From NCBI RefSeq assembly GCF_024178315.1, contig NZ_JAMZIK010000028.1, positions 17,704 through 81,703 of the forward strand: a DNA stretch of 64,000 bases, given 5' to 3'. Under the pieces are notes generated by a model that had not been told where the DNA came from, ran no database searches, and was given only the letters and a program-made list of their open reading frames with translations. Shown here one piece after another: positions 33,572-42,803 of the stretch; within the stretch, counting starts at the first letter, position 1, and the number at the start of each line of letters is the position of its first letter. The position numbers and the translations under genes are program-made. The DNA is from Siccirubricoccus soli (GTDB lineage: Bacteria; Pseudomonadota; Alphaproteobacteria; Acetobacterales; Acetobacteraceae).

Positions 33572-33953
33572 AGGCATCGCCCAGGCGGAAGGCGTCGGCA
33601 ATGCGGCGGACCTCCCCCGCCACATCCACCAGCAGCAGGTCGAAGCGCATGCCGGCCGCGCCATGGCCGGGATGGGCGGCAAGCCAGCACTCCGCCGCCG
33701 CCAGCAGCCGGGCGCGCTGGCGCGGCCGCAGGGCGAAGGCAGCTTCCGCCAGCCGGGCCCGTGCCTTCACCTCGATGAAGGCGAGCAGCCCGTCGCGCTC
33801 GGCGACCAGGTCCAGCTCGCCCGCCGGGGTGCGGATGCGCTGGCCGAGCACGGTCCAGCCCTCCCGCACCAGGGCGGCAGCGGCGGCGCTTTCCGCCTGC
33901 CGCCCGGAGGTCTCGGCGCGGGCGCCGCGCAGCCGCCGCGCCATCCCCTCCAT
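33570..33953 (-). CDS. YraN/UPF0102-family endonuclease-like protein
   Basis: 127 residues, normal for UPF0102. The restriction-endonuclease-like core is visible: GRQAESAAAAALVREGWTVLGQRIRTPAGELDLVAERDGLLAFIEVKAR, where the Glu, Asp and E-V-K make the PD-(D/E)xK site. Homologues assist DNA processing or natural transformation, but the role is not settled. Its ATG overlaps the stop of the threonine aldolase gene as ATGA, so the two are co-translated. Commonly this family sits beside rsmI; here it does not. Confidence 0.88.
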   Translation of the reverse strand: MEGMARRLRGARAETSGRQAESAAAAALVREGWTVLGQRIRTPAGELDLVAERDGLLAFIEVKARARLAEAAFALRPRQRARLLAAAECWLAAHPGHGAAGMRFDLLLVDVAGEVRRIADAFRLGDA

Positions 33954-35017
33954 CAGGCCGCGAGCGCCTCGCGGATCAGCGCCACCGCCTCCTCGATCAT
34001 CGGCGCGGTGACGTCGAGATGGGTGCAGGCGCGCACCCGGCCGCCGAGGCCGCTGACCGAGACGCCCTTCATCGCCAGCCGCTTCTGCAAGGTAGGCACA
34101 TCGCAGCCGGCGCCCTTCACGTCGAAGAAGACCAGGTTGGTCTCCGGCTCCTCCACCGCCACGCCCGGGATCTGGCGCAGCCCGCGGGCCAGCGCCTTGG
34201 CGTTCGCATGGTCCTCCGCCAGCCGGTCCACATGGTGGTCCAGCGCGTAGAGGCAGGCGGCGGCGCAGATGCCGCCCTGCCGCATGGAGCCGCCGAGCCG
34301 CTGCTTCCAGCGCCAGGCCTGGCCGATGAACTCGCTGCTGCCGCAGAGCACGGCGCCGAGCGGCGCACCGAGCCCCTTGGTGAAGTCCAGCCAGACACTG
34401 TCATAGGAGGCGACCATGTCCTTCGGCGCCACGCCGGCGGCGACGCAGGCATTCATCAGCCGCGCGCCATCCATATGGGTGGACCAGCCCTGCTCATGCG
34501 CCACCGCGGCCACGTCGTTGAGCTGCTTGAGCGGCCAGACCTTGCCGCCGCCGATATTCGCCGTCTGCTCCACCTCCAGCAGGCGCTGGGGCGGGTTGTA
34601 GCGGGTCTTCGGGCGGATATTGGCGCGGACCTCATCGGCGGTGAACATCCCGCCGGCGCCCTTCAGCGGCATGATCTGCACGCCGGTGAAGGCGGCATGC
34701 GCGCCGCCCTCGGAGAAGAGGATGTGCGAGGTCTCATGCGCCACCACCTCATCGCCCTTGCCGCAATGGGTGAGGATGGCGACGACGTTGCACATGGTGC
34801 CGGAGGGCAGGTAGATCGCCGCCTCCTTGCCCATCAGCGCGGCCATGCGGTCGCAGAGGGCGTGGACGGTCGGGTCGTCGCCATGCTGCTCGTCGCCGAC
34901 CTCGGCGCGCATCATGGCCTCCTTCATGGCGGCGGTCGGGCGGGTCTGGGTGTCCGAATAAAGGTTGATGCGAACGGGCGGGGCGCCGGCCGGCGGACGG
35001 GCGGGGGCATGGACCAT
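33953..35017 (-). CDS. ltaE: Low-specificity threonine aldolase
   Basis: 354 residues of the beta-eliminating lyase/threonine aldolase family (fold type I PLP). INLYSDTQTRPTAAMKEAMMRAEVGDEQHGDDPTVHALCDRMAALMGKEAAIYLPSGTMCN is the classical N-terminal block, HMDGARLMNACVAAGV binds the cofactor, and SVWLDFTKGLGAPLGAVLCGS carries the PLP lysine, Lys214. It splits L-threonine or L-allo-threonine into glycine and acetaldehyde. ATG 35017 gives a 16-residue linker before the conserved start; an earlier ATG at 35077 is not supported. Confidence 0.93.
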   Translation of the reverse strand: MVHAPARPPAGAPPVRINLYSDTQTRPTAAMKEAMMRAEVGDEQHGDDPTVHALCDRMAALMGKEAAIYLPSGTMCNVVAILTHCGKGDEVVAHETSHILFSEGGAHAAFTGVQIMPLKGAGGMFTADEVRANIRPKTRYNPPQRLLEVEQTANIGGGKVWPLKQLNDVAAVAHEQGWSTHMDGARLMNACVAAGVAPKDMVASYDSVWLDFTKGLGAPLGAVLCGSSEFIGQAWRWKQRLGGSMRQGGICAAACLYALDHHVDRLAEDHANAKALARGLRQIPGVAVEEPETNLVFFDVKGAGCDVPTLQKRLAMKGVSVSGLGGRVRACTHLDVTAPMIEEAVALIREALAA

Positions 35018-35248
35018 GAGCGGGCTTCCGGACTGACAGAGTGCCCCGACCCTGCGGCGAATGCGCGCCGCAGGCAAGGGCCGGGGCGCGTTCGGGACGC
35101 GAGGAGGCGGGGACCGGCGGGGGATCTTCCTGGACGGGTCGCGGCGCTGCCGCGACAGTGCCGCCGGGGGCTGGTTGCCTCGGCAAGCCGGCCGGCGTCC
35201 GGCCCGGAAAAGACGGGCCGTGGGGCCGCTTTCCGGCAGGCCTCAGAA

Positions 35249-35472
35249 CAATATCCGCGCACGCGGAATCGCCTGAACGGATATTGCTCCGAGAAACAGT
35301 GCATCTGGAGCAGCTTATCGCCGCCCTGGCGGATCACGTCGTAATCTGCCAGGGCGGCGGCAGGCCCTAGAGCAGATCGCCGTAGGGCGGCATCGCCCGA
35401 AGGCGGGAATCTGCTCTGCAGACAAAGGCTTAGAGCGTTTTCGGTGAACGCATGTAAACCGAAAACGCTCTA
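35249..35472. repeat. Cluster of palindromic intergenic elements (TAGAGC type), copy 1
   Basis: Four hairpins lie in a row. CAATATCCG/CGGATATTG at 35249-35286; GCCGCCCTGGCGGA/TCTGCCAGGGCGGC at 35320-35358, with one G-T pair; AGAGCAGAT/ATCTGCTCT at 35369-35417; and TAGAGCGTTTTCGGT/ACCGAAAACGCTCTA at 35431-35472, a perfect 15-bp stem with a 12-base loop. The last overlaps the stop codon of the VOC pseudogene. The same modules recur at 52.65-52.82 kb. Confidence 0.7.
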
Positions 35473-35873
35473 GCCCTGTGCCGCCTCCGCTGCCATCCAG
35501 AAAGGCTCCCAGATATGGCCGTCCGGGTCCTCGAAGGCATGGCCGTACATGAAGCCATGATCCTCCGGCGGCCGCGGAACCTGGCCGCCGGCGGCAACCG
35601 CCTTGGCCACGATCTTATCCACCTCGGCCCGGCTCTCGCAGCTTAGCGCCACCAGCACCTCGCTGCTGGCCTTGGCATCGGCCATCGCCTTTGGGTGAAG
35701 AGGCGGAATTTCTCATGCGTCAGCAGCATGGCATAGTTGTGCTCGCTGATGACCATGCAGGCGGCGGTCGCGTCGGTGAATTGCGGATTGAAGCGGAAGC
35801 CGAGAGCTTCGTAGAAGCGCATGGAGCGGCCGAGATCGGCGACCGGCAGGTTGACGAAGACCTTTCGGGACAA
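35470..35873 (-). pseudogene. VOC-family (glyoxalase-like) protein, one-base frameshift
   Basis: Two frames make one VOC protein of about 134 residues. The first part, from TTG 35873 with GGGAGG upstream, reads LSRKVFVNLPVADLGRSMRFYEALGFRFNPQFTDATAACMVISEHNYAMLLTHEKFRLF; the second reads MADAKASSEVLVALSCESRAEVDKIVAKAVAAGGQVPRPPEDHGFMYGHAFEDPDGHIWEPFWM, where the Glu of W-E-P is a metal ligand. They join if one C is restored near 35690 (ACC-CAA-AGG becoming ACC-CCA-AAG-GCG). Either a recent pseudogene or a sequencing error in a C-run; the coding signal is otherwise intact. Confidence 0.75.
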
Positions 35874-35887
35874 GCGCGTTCCTCCCC

Positions 35888-36514
35888 CTATTGCGGCAGC
35901 TCGAAATGCCGGCGCCAGGCGGGCGTCAGTTGCGGCCGTGTCGCCACCGCCCGCGCCAGGGATTGCAGCTTCGGACAATGCTCCGGCATCCACGCCTCGC
36001 AGCCCATCCAGCGGGACAGCACGGCGAGGTAGAGATCGGCCAGCGTCGGCCGCCCGCCCAGCAGGAAGGGCGCGGGTGAGATACTGGCCTCGATCAGCCG
36101 CCAGATCTCCTGTGCCATCCCGACGGCGCAGCGGCGGATCGACTCCGGCGCATCGCCGAAGCGGTCCGGGTAATCGTAACGGGTGACGCAGGGATAAATC
36201 TCGCTCGCCGCCAGCATCATCCAGCGCAGCGCGACGGCGCGACCGGGATCGTCACCCGGCGGCAACAGCCCTGCCGCAGGGTGCCGGGCCTCCAGGGTCA
36301 GCAGGATGGCGGTGCTTTCCGTGACCACCGTGCCGTCCGGCAGGATCAGCGTCGGCACCCGGCCCATGGGGTTGAGCTGGCGGTACCCGGCGGCAAGCTG
36401 CGCGTCGCTGGCCAAGGGCACCGGGCGAAGCTCCGCCTCGGCGCCGATCTCGGCCAGGGCGAGCTCCACGATGGAGGAGCCGGAGCGGCGATCGCCATAG
36501 AGGATATAGGCCAT
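35888..36514 (-). CDS. Glutathione S-transferase family protein
   Basis: 208 residues. The thioredoxin-like half starts ILYGDRRSGSSIVELALAEIG (Ser region in place of the CxxC) and has the cis-Pro glutathione motif MGRVPTLILPDGTVVTESTAILLTLE, with G-R-V-P-T and the E-S pair. The helical C-terminal half has FLLGGRPTLADLYLAVLSRW, the usual N-capping box with T-L-A-D. Cytosolic; the electrophilic substrate is unknown. ATG 36514 is used although its Shine-Dalgarno is weak. It lies 14 bases downstream of nothing in its own direction and probably has its own promoter. Confidence 0.88.
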   Translation of the reverse strand: MAYILYGDRRSGSSIVELALAEIGAEAELRPVPLASDAQLAAGYRQLNPMGRVPTLILPDGTVVTESTAILLTLEARHPAAGLLPPGDDPGRAVALRWMMLAASEIYPCVTRYDYPDRFGDAPESIRRCAVGMAQEIWRLIEASISPAPFLLGGRPTLADLYLAVLSRWMGCEAWMPEHCPKLQSLARAVATRPQLTPAWRRHFELPQ

Positions 36515-36638
36515 GGCGGCAGCCTGCCGCACTGCCGCCGCGACCAGCCAACGCAAAGCGGTGATGGGAGGATCACCGCTGCTGATGAATGACGACGCAA
36601 ATCAGACACTGGAGGGCGCCCCCCCTCGCGGCACCGCC

Positions 36639-37100
36639 TCAGGCCGGCGCAGTCGCCGGTGGTGCCTGCGGCCGCCCGTAAAGCTGCATCGCCCGGCGTT
36701 CGAAGGCCCGAACCATCAGCCGCACCGCTTCGTTGAACACCGTCCCGATCACCGCCTGCAGCAGGCGGGAGCGGAACTCGAAATCGACGAAGAACTCCAC
36801 CTCCGTCCCCATCGGGTGGGGGTGGAAGCGCCAGTGGTTGTTCAGATAGCGAAAAGGGCCGTTGAGGTAGCGGACATGGATATGCCCCGGCCGCTCCAGC
36901 GTGACCTCGCTGCGGAAGCTTTCGCGGAACATCTTGAAGCCGATGGTGAGATCGGCGACCAGCTCGGTCTCGCTTCGGCTCAGGATGCGGGCGCCGACGC
37001 ACCAGGGCAGGAATTCGGGGTAGCGGCGTACATCCGCGACCATGTCGAAAAGCTGCTCCGGCGTGTAGCGGAGCACCTTCCGCTCGGCATGGGTCGGCAT
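36639..37100 (-). CDS. COQ10/RatA-like START-domain protein
   Basis: 153 residues of the SRPBCC/polyketide-cyclase family near yeast COQ10 and bacterial Rat[35 protein letters not shown] is the conserved start, where Y-P-E-F-L-P-W is diagnostic; the C-terminal FEFRSRLLQAVIGTVFNEAVRLMVRAFERRA is the amphipathic helix. COQ10 proteins bind ubiquinone and help respiration. Its start overlaps the lipA stop (ATGA), so it is translated with the lipoyl and pyruvate dehydrogenase genes. The same lipA-coq10 order is common in alphaproteobacteria. Confidence 0.9.
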   Translation of the reverse strand: MPTHAERKVLRYTPEQLFDMVADVRRYPEFLPWCVGARILSRSETELVADLTIGFKMFRESFRSEVTLERPGHIHVRYLNGPFRYLNNHWRFHPHPMGTEVEFFVDFEFRSRLLQAVIGTVFNEAVRLMVRAFERRAMQLYGRPQAPPATAPA

Positions 37101-38104
37101 CAGGCGCCGCGCGACCCGCTGGCGAGTTGCCGTTCCCGCGCCTCCCGCAGCGCGGCGAAGTCGCGGTCGGCATGGTAGCTGCTGCGGGTCAGCGGCGTCG
37201 CCGAGACCAGCAGGAAGCCCTTGGCGCGGGCCAGCCGGGCGTAATCCTCGAACTCGTCCGGGGTCACGAAGCGATCCACCGCCGCATGCTTCACGCTGGG
37301 CTGCAGATACTGGCCGATGGTGAGGAAATCCACCTCGGCGCTGCGCATGTCGTCCATCACCTGCAGCACCTCGATCCGTTCCTCGCCAAGCCCGACCATG
37401 AGGCCGGATTTGGTGAAGATGGAAGGGTCGAGCTGCTTCACCCGGTCCAGCAGCCGGAGCGAATGGTAGTAGCGGGCACCGGGGCGGATGGTGGGGTAGA
37501 GCTTCGGCACGGTCTCCAGATTGTGGTTGAAGACATCCGGCCGGGCTTCCACCACCACCTCCAGCGCACCGTCCTTGCGCAGGAAATCGGGCGTCAGCAC
37601 CTCCACCGTGGTGCCCGGCGCCGCCGCGCGGATGGCGCGGATGGTGGCCGCGAAATGGGCGGCGCCGCCATCGGGCAGGTCGTCCCGGTCCACGCTGGTG
37701 ATCACCACATGGCGCAGCCCCAGCTTGGCCACCGCATCGCCGACCCGCCGAGGCTCGTCATGGTCGAGCGCCTTCGGCAGCCCGGTCGCCACATTGCAGA
37801 AGGAGCAGGCGCGGGTGCAGGTCTCGCCCATGATCATCATGGTGGCGTGGCGCTGGGACCAGCACTCCCCGATATTCGGGCAGGCCGCCTCCTCGCAGAC
37901 CGTGACCAGCTTGTTGTTCCGCATCAGCGCCCGGGTCTCGTGATAGACCGGGTGCGTCGGCGCCTTCACCCGGATCCAGGAGGGCTTGCGCTGGATGGGA
38001 TTGTCCGGACGATGGGCCTTTTCGGGGTGGCGAAGGGGCAGGACCTCCCCCTCCCCCCTTGGGGGCTGCGCCTGGTGCCGGATCTCGATGCGGGTGGTAG
38101 CCAT
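37100..38104 (-). CDS. lipA: Lipoyl synthase
   Basis: 334 residues. Both iron-sulfur sites are present: the auxiliary cluster [12 protein letters not shown] near residue 70 and the radical-SAM C-x3-C-x2-C in [26 protein letters not shown] near the C-terminus gives the conserved R-S-S-Y whose Ser ligates the auxiliary cluster. It inserts two sulfur atoms into octanoyl-protein to make the lipoyl groups that the adjacent PdhB and PdhC need. It begins 3 bases after lpdA and overlaps the coq10-like start. Confidence 0.97.
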   Translation of the reverse strand: MATTRIEIRHQAQPPRGEGEVLPLRHPEKAHRPDNPIQRKPSWIRVKAPTHPVYHETRALMRNNKLVTVCEEAACPNIGECWSQRHATMMIMGETCTRACSFCNVATGLPKALDHDEPRRVGDAVAKLGLRHVVITSVDRDDLPDGGAAHFAATIRAIRAAAPGTTVEVLTPDFLRKDGALEVVVEARPDVFNHNLETVPKLYPTIRPGARYYHSLRLLDRVKQLDPSIFTKSGLMVGLGEERIEVLQVMDDMRSAEVDFLTIGQYLQPSVKHAAVDRFVTPDEFEDYARLARAKGFLLVSATPLTRSSYHADRDFAALREARERQLASGSRGA

Positions 38105-38107
38105 GGG

Positions 38108-39505
38108 CTAGATATGGATAACCTGCCCATAGGCGTCCAGCACCGCTTCGTGCATCGCCTCCGAAATGGTCGGGTGGGGGAAGACGGTCTCCATCAGCTC
38201 CGCCTCCGTCGTCTCCATCGTCTTGGCGATGGTGTAGCCCTGGATCATTTCCGTGACCTCGGGCCCGGCCATATGGGCGCCCAGCAATTCCCCCGTCTTC
38301 GCGTCGAAGACGGTCTTGATGATGCCCTCCGGCTCGCCCATGGCGATGGCCTTGCCATTGCCGATGAAGGGGAAGCGGCCGACCCGCACTTCATGCCCCT
38401 TCTCCTTGGCCGCCGCCTCGGTCAGCCCGACGCTTGCGACCTGCGGTCGGCAATAGGTGCAGCCGGGGATGACGGAGATATCGAGCGGGTGGGGGTTCCG
38501 GCCGGCGATCGCCTCGACGCAGATCACCCCCTCATGGCTCGCCTTGTGGGCCAGCCAGGGCGGGCCGGTGAGGTCGCCGATGGCATAGACCCCCTTCTCC
38601 CCAGTGCGGCTGTACTCGTCCACCACCACATGGGTGCGGTCCACCTTCACCCCGGTCCCCTCGAGGCCGATATCCTCGACATTGCCGACGATGCCGACCG
38701 CCGAGATGACCCGGTCCGCCACGATTTCCTGCACCTTCCCGCCGGCCTCGATGATGGCGGTGACGCTGTCCGCGGCTTTGCGCAGCCCCTGGACCTTGGC
38801 GCCGGTCAGCACCTTCATGCCCTGCTTCTGGAAGGATTTCAGGACGAAGGCGCTGATCTCCGCATCCTCCACCGGCAGGATGCGGTCCATCACCTCCACC
38901 AGCGTCACCTCGGCGCGCAGGTTCAGGTAGAAGCTGGCGAATTCCGCGCCGATGGCGCCGGAGCCGATGACGATGAGCCGCTTCGGCATCCCGGTCGGCA
39001 CCATCGCCTCGCGATAGGTCCAGACCAGTTTCCCATCCGGCTCCAGCCCCGGCAGCACCCGGGCGCGGGCGCCGGTGGCGAGGATGATGTGCGGCGCCGT
39101 GAGCTCCGCCACCGGCTTGCCGTCCTTGGTCACGGAGAGCTTGCCCCGGCCGGCCAGCTTGCCCTGGCCGTCGAAGACCGTGACCTTGTTCTTCTTCATC
39201 AGGAAGCGCACGCCATCCGAAAGCTGCTTGGCCACGGCACGGCTGCGCTTGACGATCTTGCCCAGGTCGAAGCGGATATTGTCCGCGGCGAAGCCATAGG
39301 CATCCAAATTGTGCAGGAGGTGGTTGATCTCGGAGCTGCGGAGCAGCGCCTTGGTCGGGATGCAGCCCCAATTCAGGCAGATGCCGCCCAGATGCTCGCG
39401 CTCCACCACCGCCGTCTTCATCCCGAGCTGGGCGGCGCGGATGGCCGCCACATAGCCGCCCGGCCCGCCGCCGAGGATGATGACGTCGAATTGCGTGTCG
39501 GCCAT
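38108..39505 (-). CDS. lpdA: Dihydrolipoyl dehydrogenase (E3)
   Basis: 465 residues. The FAD motif DVIILGGGPGGYVAAIRAAQLG opens the protein, the redox-active disulfide is in GGICLNWGCIPTKALL, the NAD motif LIVIGSGAIGAEFASFYLNLRAEVTLVE follows, and HPHPTISEAMHEAVLDA at the C-terminus carries the active-site His-Glu pair. It reoxidises dihydrolipoyl groups of the pyruvate dehydrogenase complex encoded just upstream. One base separates it from the preceding GNAT gene, so it is in the same operon. Confidence 0.97.
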   Translation of the reverse strand: MADTQFDVIILGGGPGGYVAAIRAAQLGMKTAVVEREHLGGICLNWGCIPTKALLRSSEINHLLHNLDAYGFAADNIRFDLGKIVKRSRAVAKQLSDGVRFLMKKNKVTVFDGQGKLAGRGKLSVTKDGKPVAELTAPHIILATGARARVLPGLEPDGKLVWTYREAMVPTGMPKRLIVIGSGAIGAEFASFYLNLRAEVTLVEVMDRILPVEDAEISAFVLKSFQKQGMKVLTGAKVQGLRKAADSVTAIIEAGGKVQEIVADRVISAVGIVGNVEDIGLEGTGVKVDRTHVVVDEYSRTGEKGVYAIGDLTGPPWLAHKASHEGVICVEAIAGRNPHPLDISVIPGCTYCRPQVASVGLTEAAAKEKGHEVRVGRFPFIGNGKAIAMGEPEGIIKTVFDAKTGELLGAHMAGPEVTEMIQGYTIAKTMETTEAELMETVFPHPTISEAMHEAVLDAYGQVIHI

Positions 39506-39506
39506 C

Positions 39507-39992
39507 TCAGCTCTCCTTGCCCGCCAGCGCGCGGAGCGCGTCGCCGCTGAGCCGTTGCAGGGTCCAGCCCTCCCGCGGGAGGGCGCCGATGGATCGGTAG
39601 AAGGCGATGGAGGGCGCGTTCCAGTCCAGCACGTTCCACTCCATGCGAGAGCAGCCCGCCTTCAGCGCCCGCCGCGCCAGATCGGCGAAGATGGCGCGGC
39701 CGAAGCCCCGGCCACGCTGGACAGGATCGACGAAGACATCCTCCACATAGAGCTTCGGCGCGCCGTCGAAGGTGGAGACGGAATAGAACCAGAGGGCGAA
39801 GCCGCAGGGCTGTCCCTCCCAGCGCGCGATCAGCGCCTCCGCCCGCGCCGGGCTGCCGAAGAGGAGGCGGCGGAAGTCGTCCTCCGTCGCTGTTACCTCA
39901 TGCAGCAGCTTCTCGTACTCGGCCAGCGCGCGGACGTAATGGAGGACGAGGGGAAGGTCGTCCTCCGTCGCGTCTTCCAGACGCAGGCTCAC
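39507..39992 (-). CDS. GNAT acetyltransferase inside the pdh operon
   Basis: 161 residues like diamine/spermidine N-acetyltransferases: [27 protein letters not shown], then [50 protein letters not shown] with the R-G-x-G-x-G/A acetyl-CoA loop, then [19 protein letters not shown]. Start is GTG 39992, which overlaps the pdhC stop as GTGA; an ATG is not available near the conserved beginning. Its position between E2 and E3 makes acetyl-CoA supply local, but whether it acts on the complex or on a polyamine is unknown. Confidence 0.85.
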   Translation of the reverse strand: MSLRLEDATEDDLPLVLHYVRALAEYEKLLHEVTATEDDFRRLLFGSPARAEALIARWEGQPCGFALWFYSVSTFDGAPKLYVEDVFVDPVQRGRGFGRAIFADLARRALKAGCSRMEWNVLDWNAPSIAFYRSIGALPREGWTLQRLSGDALRALAGKES

Positions 39993-41353
39993 AGCATCAG
40001 GCTCAGCGGATCCTCCACGACGCCCTTCAGCGCCTGCATGAACTCGGCAGCCAGCGCGCCATCGATGACGCGGTGATCGACCGAGAGGGTGCAGGTCATC
40101 AGCGTGGCAATGCCGAGCTGGCCATCCTTCACCACCGGCCGCGGCTCGCCTGCCGCCACAGCCAGGATGCCGGCCTGGGGTGGGTTGATGATGGCGCTGA
40201 ACTCCCGCACGCCATACATGCCCATGTTCGAGATGGAGAAGCCGCCGCCCTGGAACTCCTCCGGCTTCAGCTTGCCGGTGCGGGCGCGGGCCGCCAGATC
40301 CTTCATCTCGTTGCTGATCGTGCTCAGCCCCTTCTGGTCTGCCTTGCGGATGATCGGGGTGATGAGGCCGGTCGGCGTCGAGACGGCGACGGAGATGTCG
40401 ACATCCTGGAACTGCAGGATGGCCTCTTCCGTCCACATCGCATTGACGTTGGGGAAGCGCCGCAGCGTGGCGGCGACCGCCTTGATGACCAGGTCATTCA
40501 CCGAGAGCTTGAAGGAGGCCGGGCCGTCCTTCGGCGATTTGGCGTTGAGGTCGGCGCGCAACTGCAAAAGCGCGTCGATGTGGAAGTCCATCGTCACATA
40601 GAAGTGCGGGATGGTCTGCTTGGACTCCGACAGACGCCGGGCGATGACCTTCCGGATGGTGCTGTTCGGCACCGGGGTATGCGGGGCGGTCACCACGGGG
40701 GCAGGCGCCGTAGGCTTCGGCGCCGCCGGGGCAGGCGCGGCCGCTTGTGCAGCGGCGGCGGGCGCCGGGGCGGCAGCAGGCGCCGGGCCCTTGGCCAGCG
40801 CTGCCTCGATATCCGCCTTCACCACCCTTCCGTTCGGGCCGCTGCCCGTCACCCGGCCAAGGTCCAGCCCCGCCTGCAGCGCCATCCGCCGCGCCAGCGG
40901 CGAGGCGAAGATACGCTCATTCGGCGCATGGCCGTTCGCCGCGGGCTTCTCCGCCGGCGGCAGGGGCTGCGGGTTCAGCGCCGCCTGCTCCGCCTTCGGT
41001 ACCGGCGCCTCGGCCTGCCGCGTATTTCCGGCGCCGCCGATGCCGGCAGGCTCGGCCTTCGGGGCCGCGGCGGAAGCCGGTGCCGGCTTCGGTGCCGCCT
41101 CGGCGCTTTCGCCCGGCTCCACCAGCACCGCGATCGGGTCGTTCACCTTCACCCCGGCCGTGCCATCCGCCACCAGGATCTTGCCAAGGATGCCCTCATC
41201 CACGGCTTCCACCTCCATGGTGGCCTTGTCGGTCTCGATCTCGGCGAGCACGTCGCCCGCCTTGACCTGGTCGCCTTCCTTCTTCAGCCAGCGGGCCAGC
41301 GTGCCTTCCGTCATGGTGGGCGACAGGGCGGGCATGAGAATGTTCGTAGCCAT
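39989..41353 (-). CDS. pdhC: Pyruvate dehydrogenase E2 (dihydrolipoamide acetyltransferase)
   Basis: 454 residues. One lipoyl domain at 1-80 with the target lysine in [16 protein letters not shown]; an Ala/Pro linker; a peripheral subunit-binding domain [39 protein letters not shown] near 145-185; a second flexible Ala/Pro linker; and the catalytic domain ending [18 protein letters not shown] with the His and Asp of H-x-x-x-D-G. It transfers the acetyl group from lipoyl to CoA and forms the core of the complex. Confidence 0.97.
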   Translation of the reverse strand: MATNILMPALSPTMTEGTLARWLKKEGDQVKAGDVLAEIETDKATMEVEAVDEGILGKILVADGTAGVKVNDPIAVLVEPGESAEAAPKPAPASAAAPKAEPAGIGGAGNTRQAEAPVPKAEQAALNPQPLPPAEKPAANGHAPNERIFASPLARRMALQAGLDLGRVTGSGPNGRVVKADIEAALAKGPAPAAAPAPAAAAQAAAPAPAAPKPTAPAPVVTAPHTPVPNSTIRKVIARRLSESKQTIPHFYVTMDFHIDALLQLRADLNAKSPKDGPASFKLSVNDLVIKAVAATLRRFPNVNAMWTEEAILQFQDVDISVAVSTPTGLITPIIRKADQKGLSTISNEMKDLAARARTGKLKPEEFQGGGFSISNMGMYGVREFSAIINPPQAGILAVAAGEPRPVVKDGQLGIATLMTCTLSVDHRVIDGALAAEFMQALKGVVEDPLSLML

Positions 41354-41371
41354 TGGACGGATCCCCCTGCC

Positions 41372-42802
41372 CTATTTGTAGGTCACGCGCTTCGCCGCCG
41401 CCACGATGTCGGCGACGGTCGGCAGGGCCAGCTTCTCGAGATTGGCGGCATAGGGCATCGGCACATCCTTGCCGGTGACGCGCACCGGCGGCGCGTCCAG
41501 CCAGTCGAACGCCGCCTCCATCACCTGCATCGCCACTTCCGTGCCGATATTGGCGTAGGGCCAGCCTTCCTCCACCGTCACCAGGCGGTTGGTCTTCTTC
41601 ACGCTCTCGGAGATGGTCGCAGCATCGAGTGGGCGGATGGAGCGAAGGTTGATCACCTCCGCCTCGATCCCTTCCTTCGCCAGCTCCTCCGCCGCCTGCA
41701 TCGCCCAGGTCACGGCAATGGAATAGGCGACGAGGGTCACGTCCTTGCCTTCCCGCTCCACCTTCGCCTTGCCGATGGGCAGGATGAACTCCTCGTCCAC
41801 CGGACATTCGAAGGTGTGGCCGTAGAGGATCTCGTTCTCCAGCACCACCACCGGGTTGGGATCGCGGATGGCGGCGCGCAGCAGGCCCTTGGCATCCGCC
41901 GAGGACCAGGGCGCCAACACCTTGAGCCCCGGCACATGCGCGTACCAGCTCGCATAGCATTGGCTGTGCTGGGCGGCGACGCGCGCCGCCGCGCCGTTCG
42001 GCCCGCGGAAGACGATGGAGCAGCCGAGCTGGCCCCCGCTCATGTAGAGCGTCTTCGCCGCCGAATTGACGATCTGGTCGATCGCCTGCATCGAGAAATT
42101 GAAGGTCATGAACTCGACGATGGGCTTCAGGCCGGTGAAGGCCGCGCCCACCGCCATGCCGGTGAAGCCGTGCTCGGTGATCGGCGTGTCGATCACCCGC
42201 TTCGGGCCGAATTCCTCCAGCAGCCCTTGGCTGATCTTGTAGGCGCCCTGGTACTGGGCAACTTCCTCGCCCATCAGGAACACGTCGGCGTCGCGGCGCA
42301 TTTCCAACAGCATGGCGTCGCGCAGCGCCTCCCGCACCGTGATCGGCCTGGTCGGGCCCCAATCCTTCTCCGGCGCAGCGGCGGCCTCGCCGGCATGGGC
42401 CGCGCCCTCGCCGCGCTGCTGGCCACGCGTGGCGACGGCGGCATGGTCCTCGGCCTGCTTCGCCACCTGCCCCACCTCGGGGCTCGCCGCCGCCGGCGGC
42501 GCGGGCTGCTGCGTCACCGGCCCCGCCTGGCCCGGCGCCGCGCCGGTGGAGGCACCGCCGCCGCCGCCATCCAGCTCGGCGATCGGGGCGTTCACCGAGA
42601 CGCCCTCGGTGCCTTCCGGCACCAGGATCCTCGTCAGCGTGCCCTCATCCACGGCTTCCACTTCCATGGTCGCCTTGTCGGTCTCGATCTCGGCGATCAC
42701 GTCGCCGGACTTCACCGTGTCCCCTTCCTTCTTCAGCCAGCGCGCCAGCTTCCCCTCGGTCATGGTGGGGGAGAGGGCGGGCATCAGGATCTGCACGCCC
42801 AT
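41372..42802 (-). CDS. pdhB: Pyruvate dehydrogenase E1 beta with N-terminal lipoyl domain
   Basis: 476 residues. A lipoyl domain (1-80, lysine in [16 protein letters not shown]) is fused in front of the E1 beta transketolase part (about 150-476): [69 protein letters not shown]. The fusion is well known in alphaproteobacteria and supports the taxonomic guess. Its lipoyl domain is almost identical to that of PdhC. It begins one base after pdhA. Confidence 0.97.
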   Translation of the reverse strand: MGVQILMPALSPTMTEGKLARWLKKEGDTVKSGDVIAEIETDKATMEVEAVDEGTLTRILVPEGTEGVSVNAPIAELDGGGGGASTGAAPGQAGPVTQQPAPPAAASPEVGQVAKQAEDHAAVATRGQQRGEGAAHAGEAAAAPEKDWGPTRPITVREALRDAMLLEMRRDADVFLMGEEVAQYQGAYKISQGLLEEFGPKRVIDTPITEHGFTGMAVGAAFTGLKPIVEFMTFNFSMQAIDQIVNSAAKTLYMSGGQLGCSIVFRGPNGAAARVAAQHSQCYASWYAHVPGLKVLAPWSSADAKGLLRAAIRDPNPVVVLENEILYGHTFECPVDEEFILPIGKAKVEREGKDVTLVAYSIAVTWAMQAAEELAKEGIEAEVINLRSIRPLDAATISESVKKTNRLVTVEEGWPYANIGTEVAMQVMEAAFDWLDAPPVRVTGKDVPMPYAANLEKLALPTVADIVAAAKRVTYK

Positions 42803-42803
42803 C

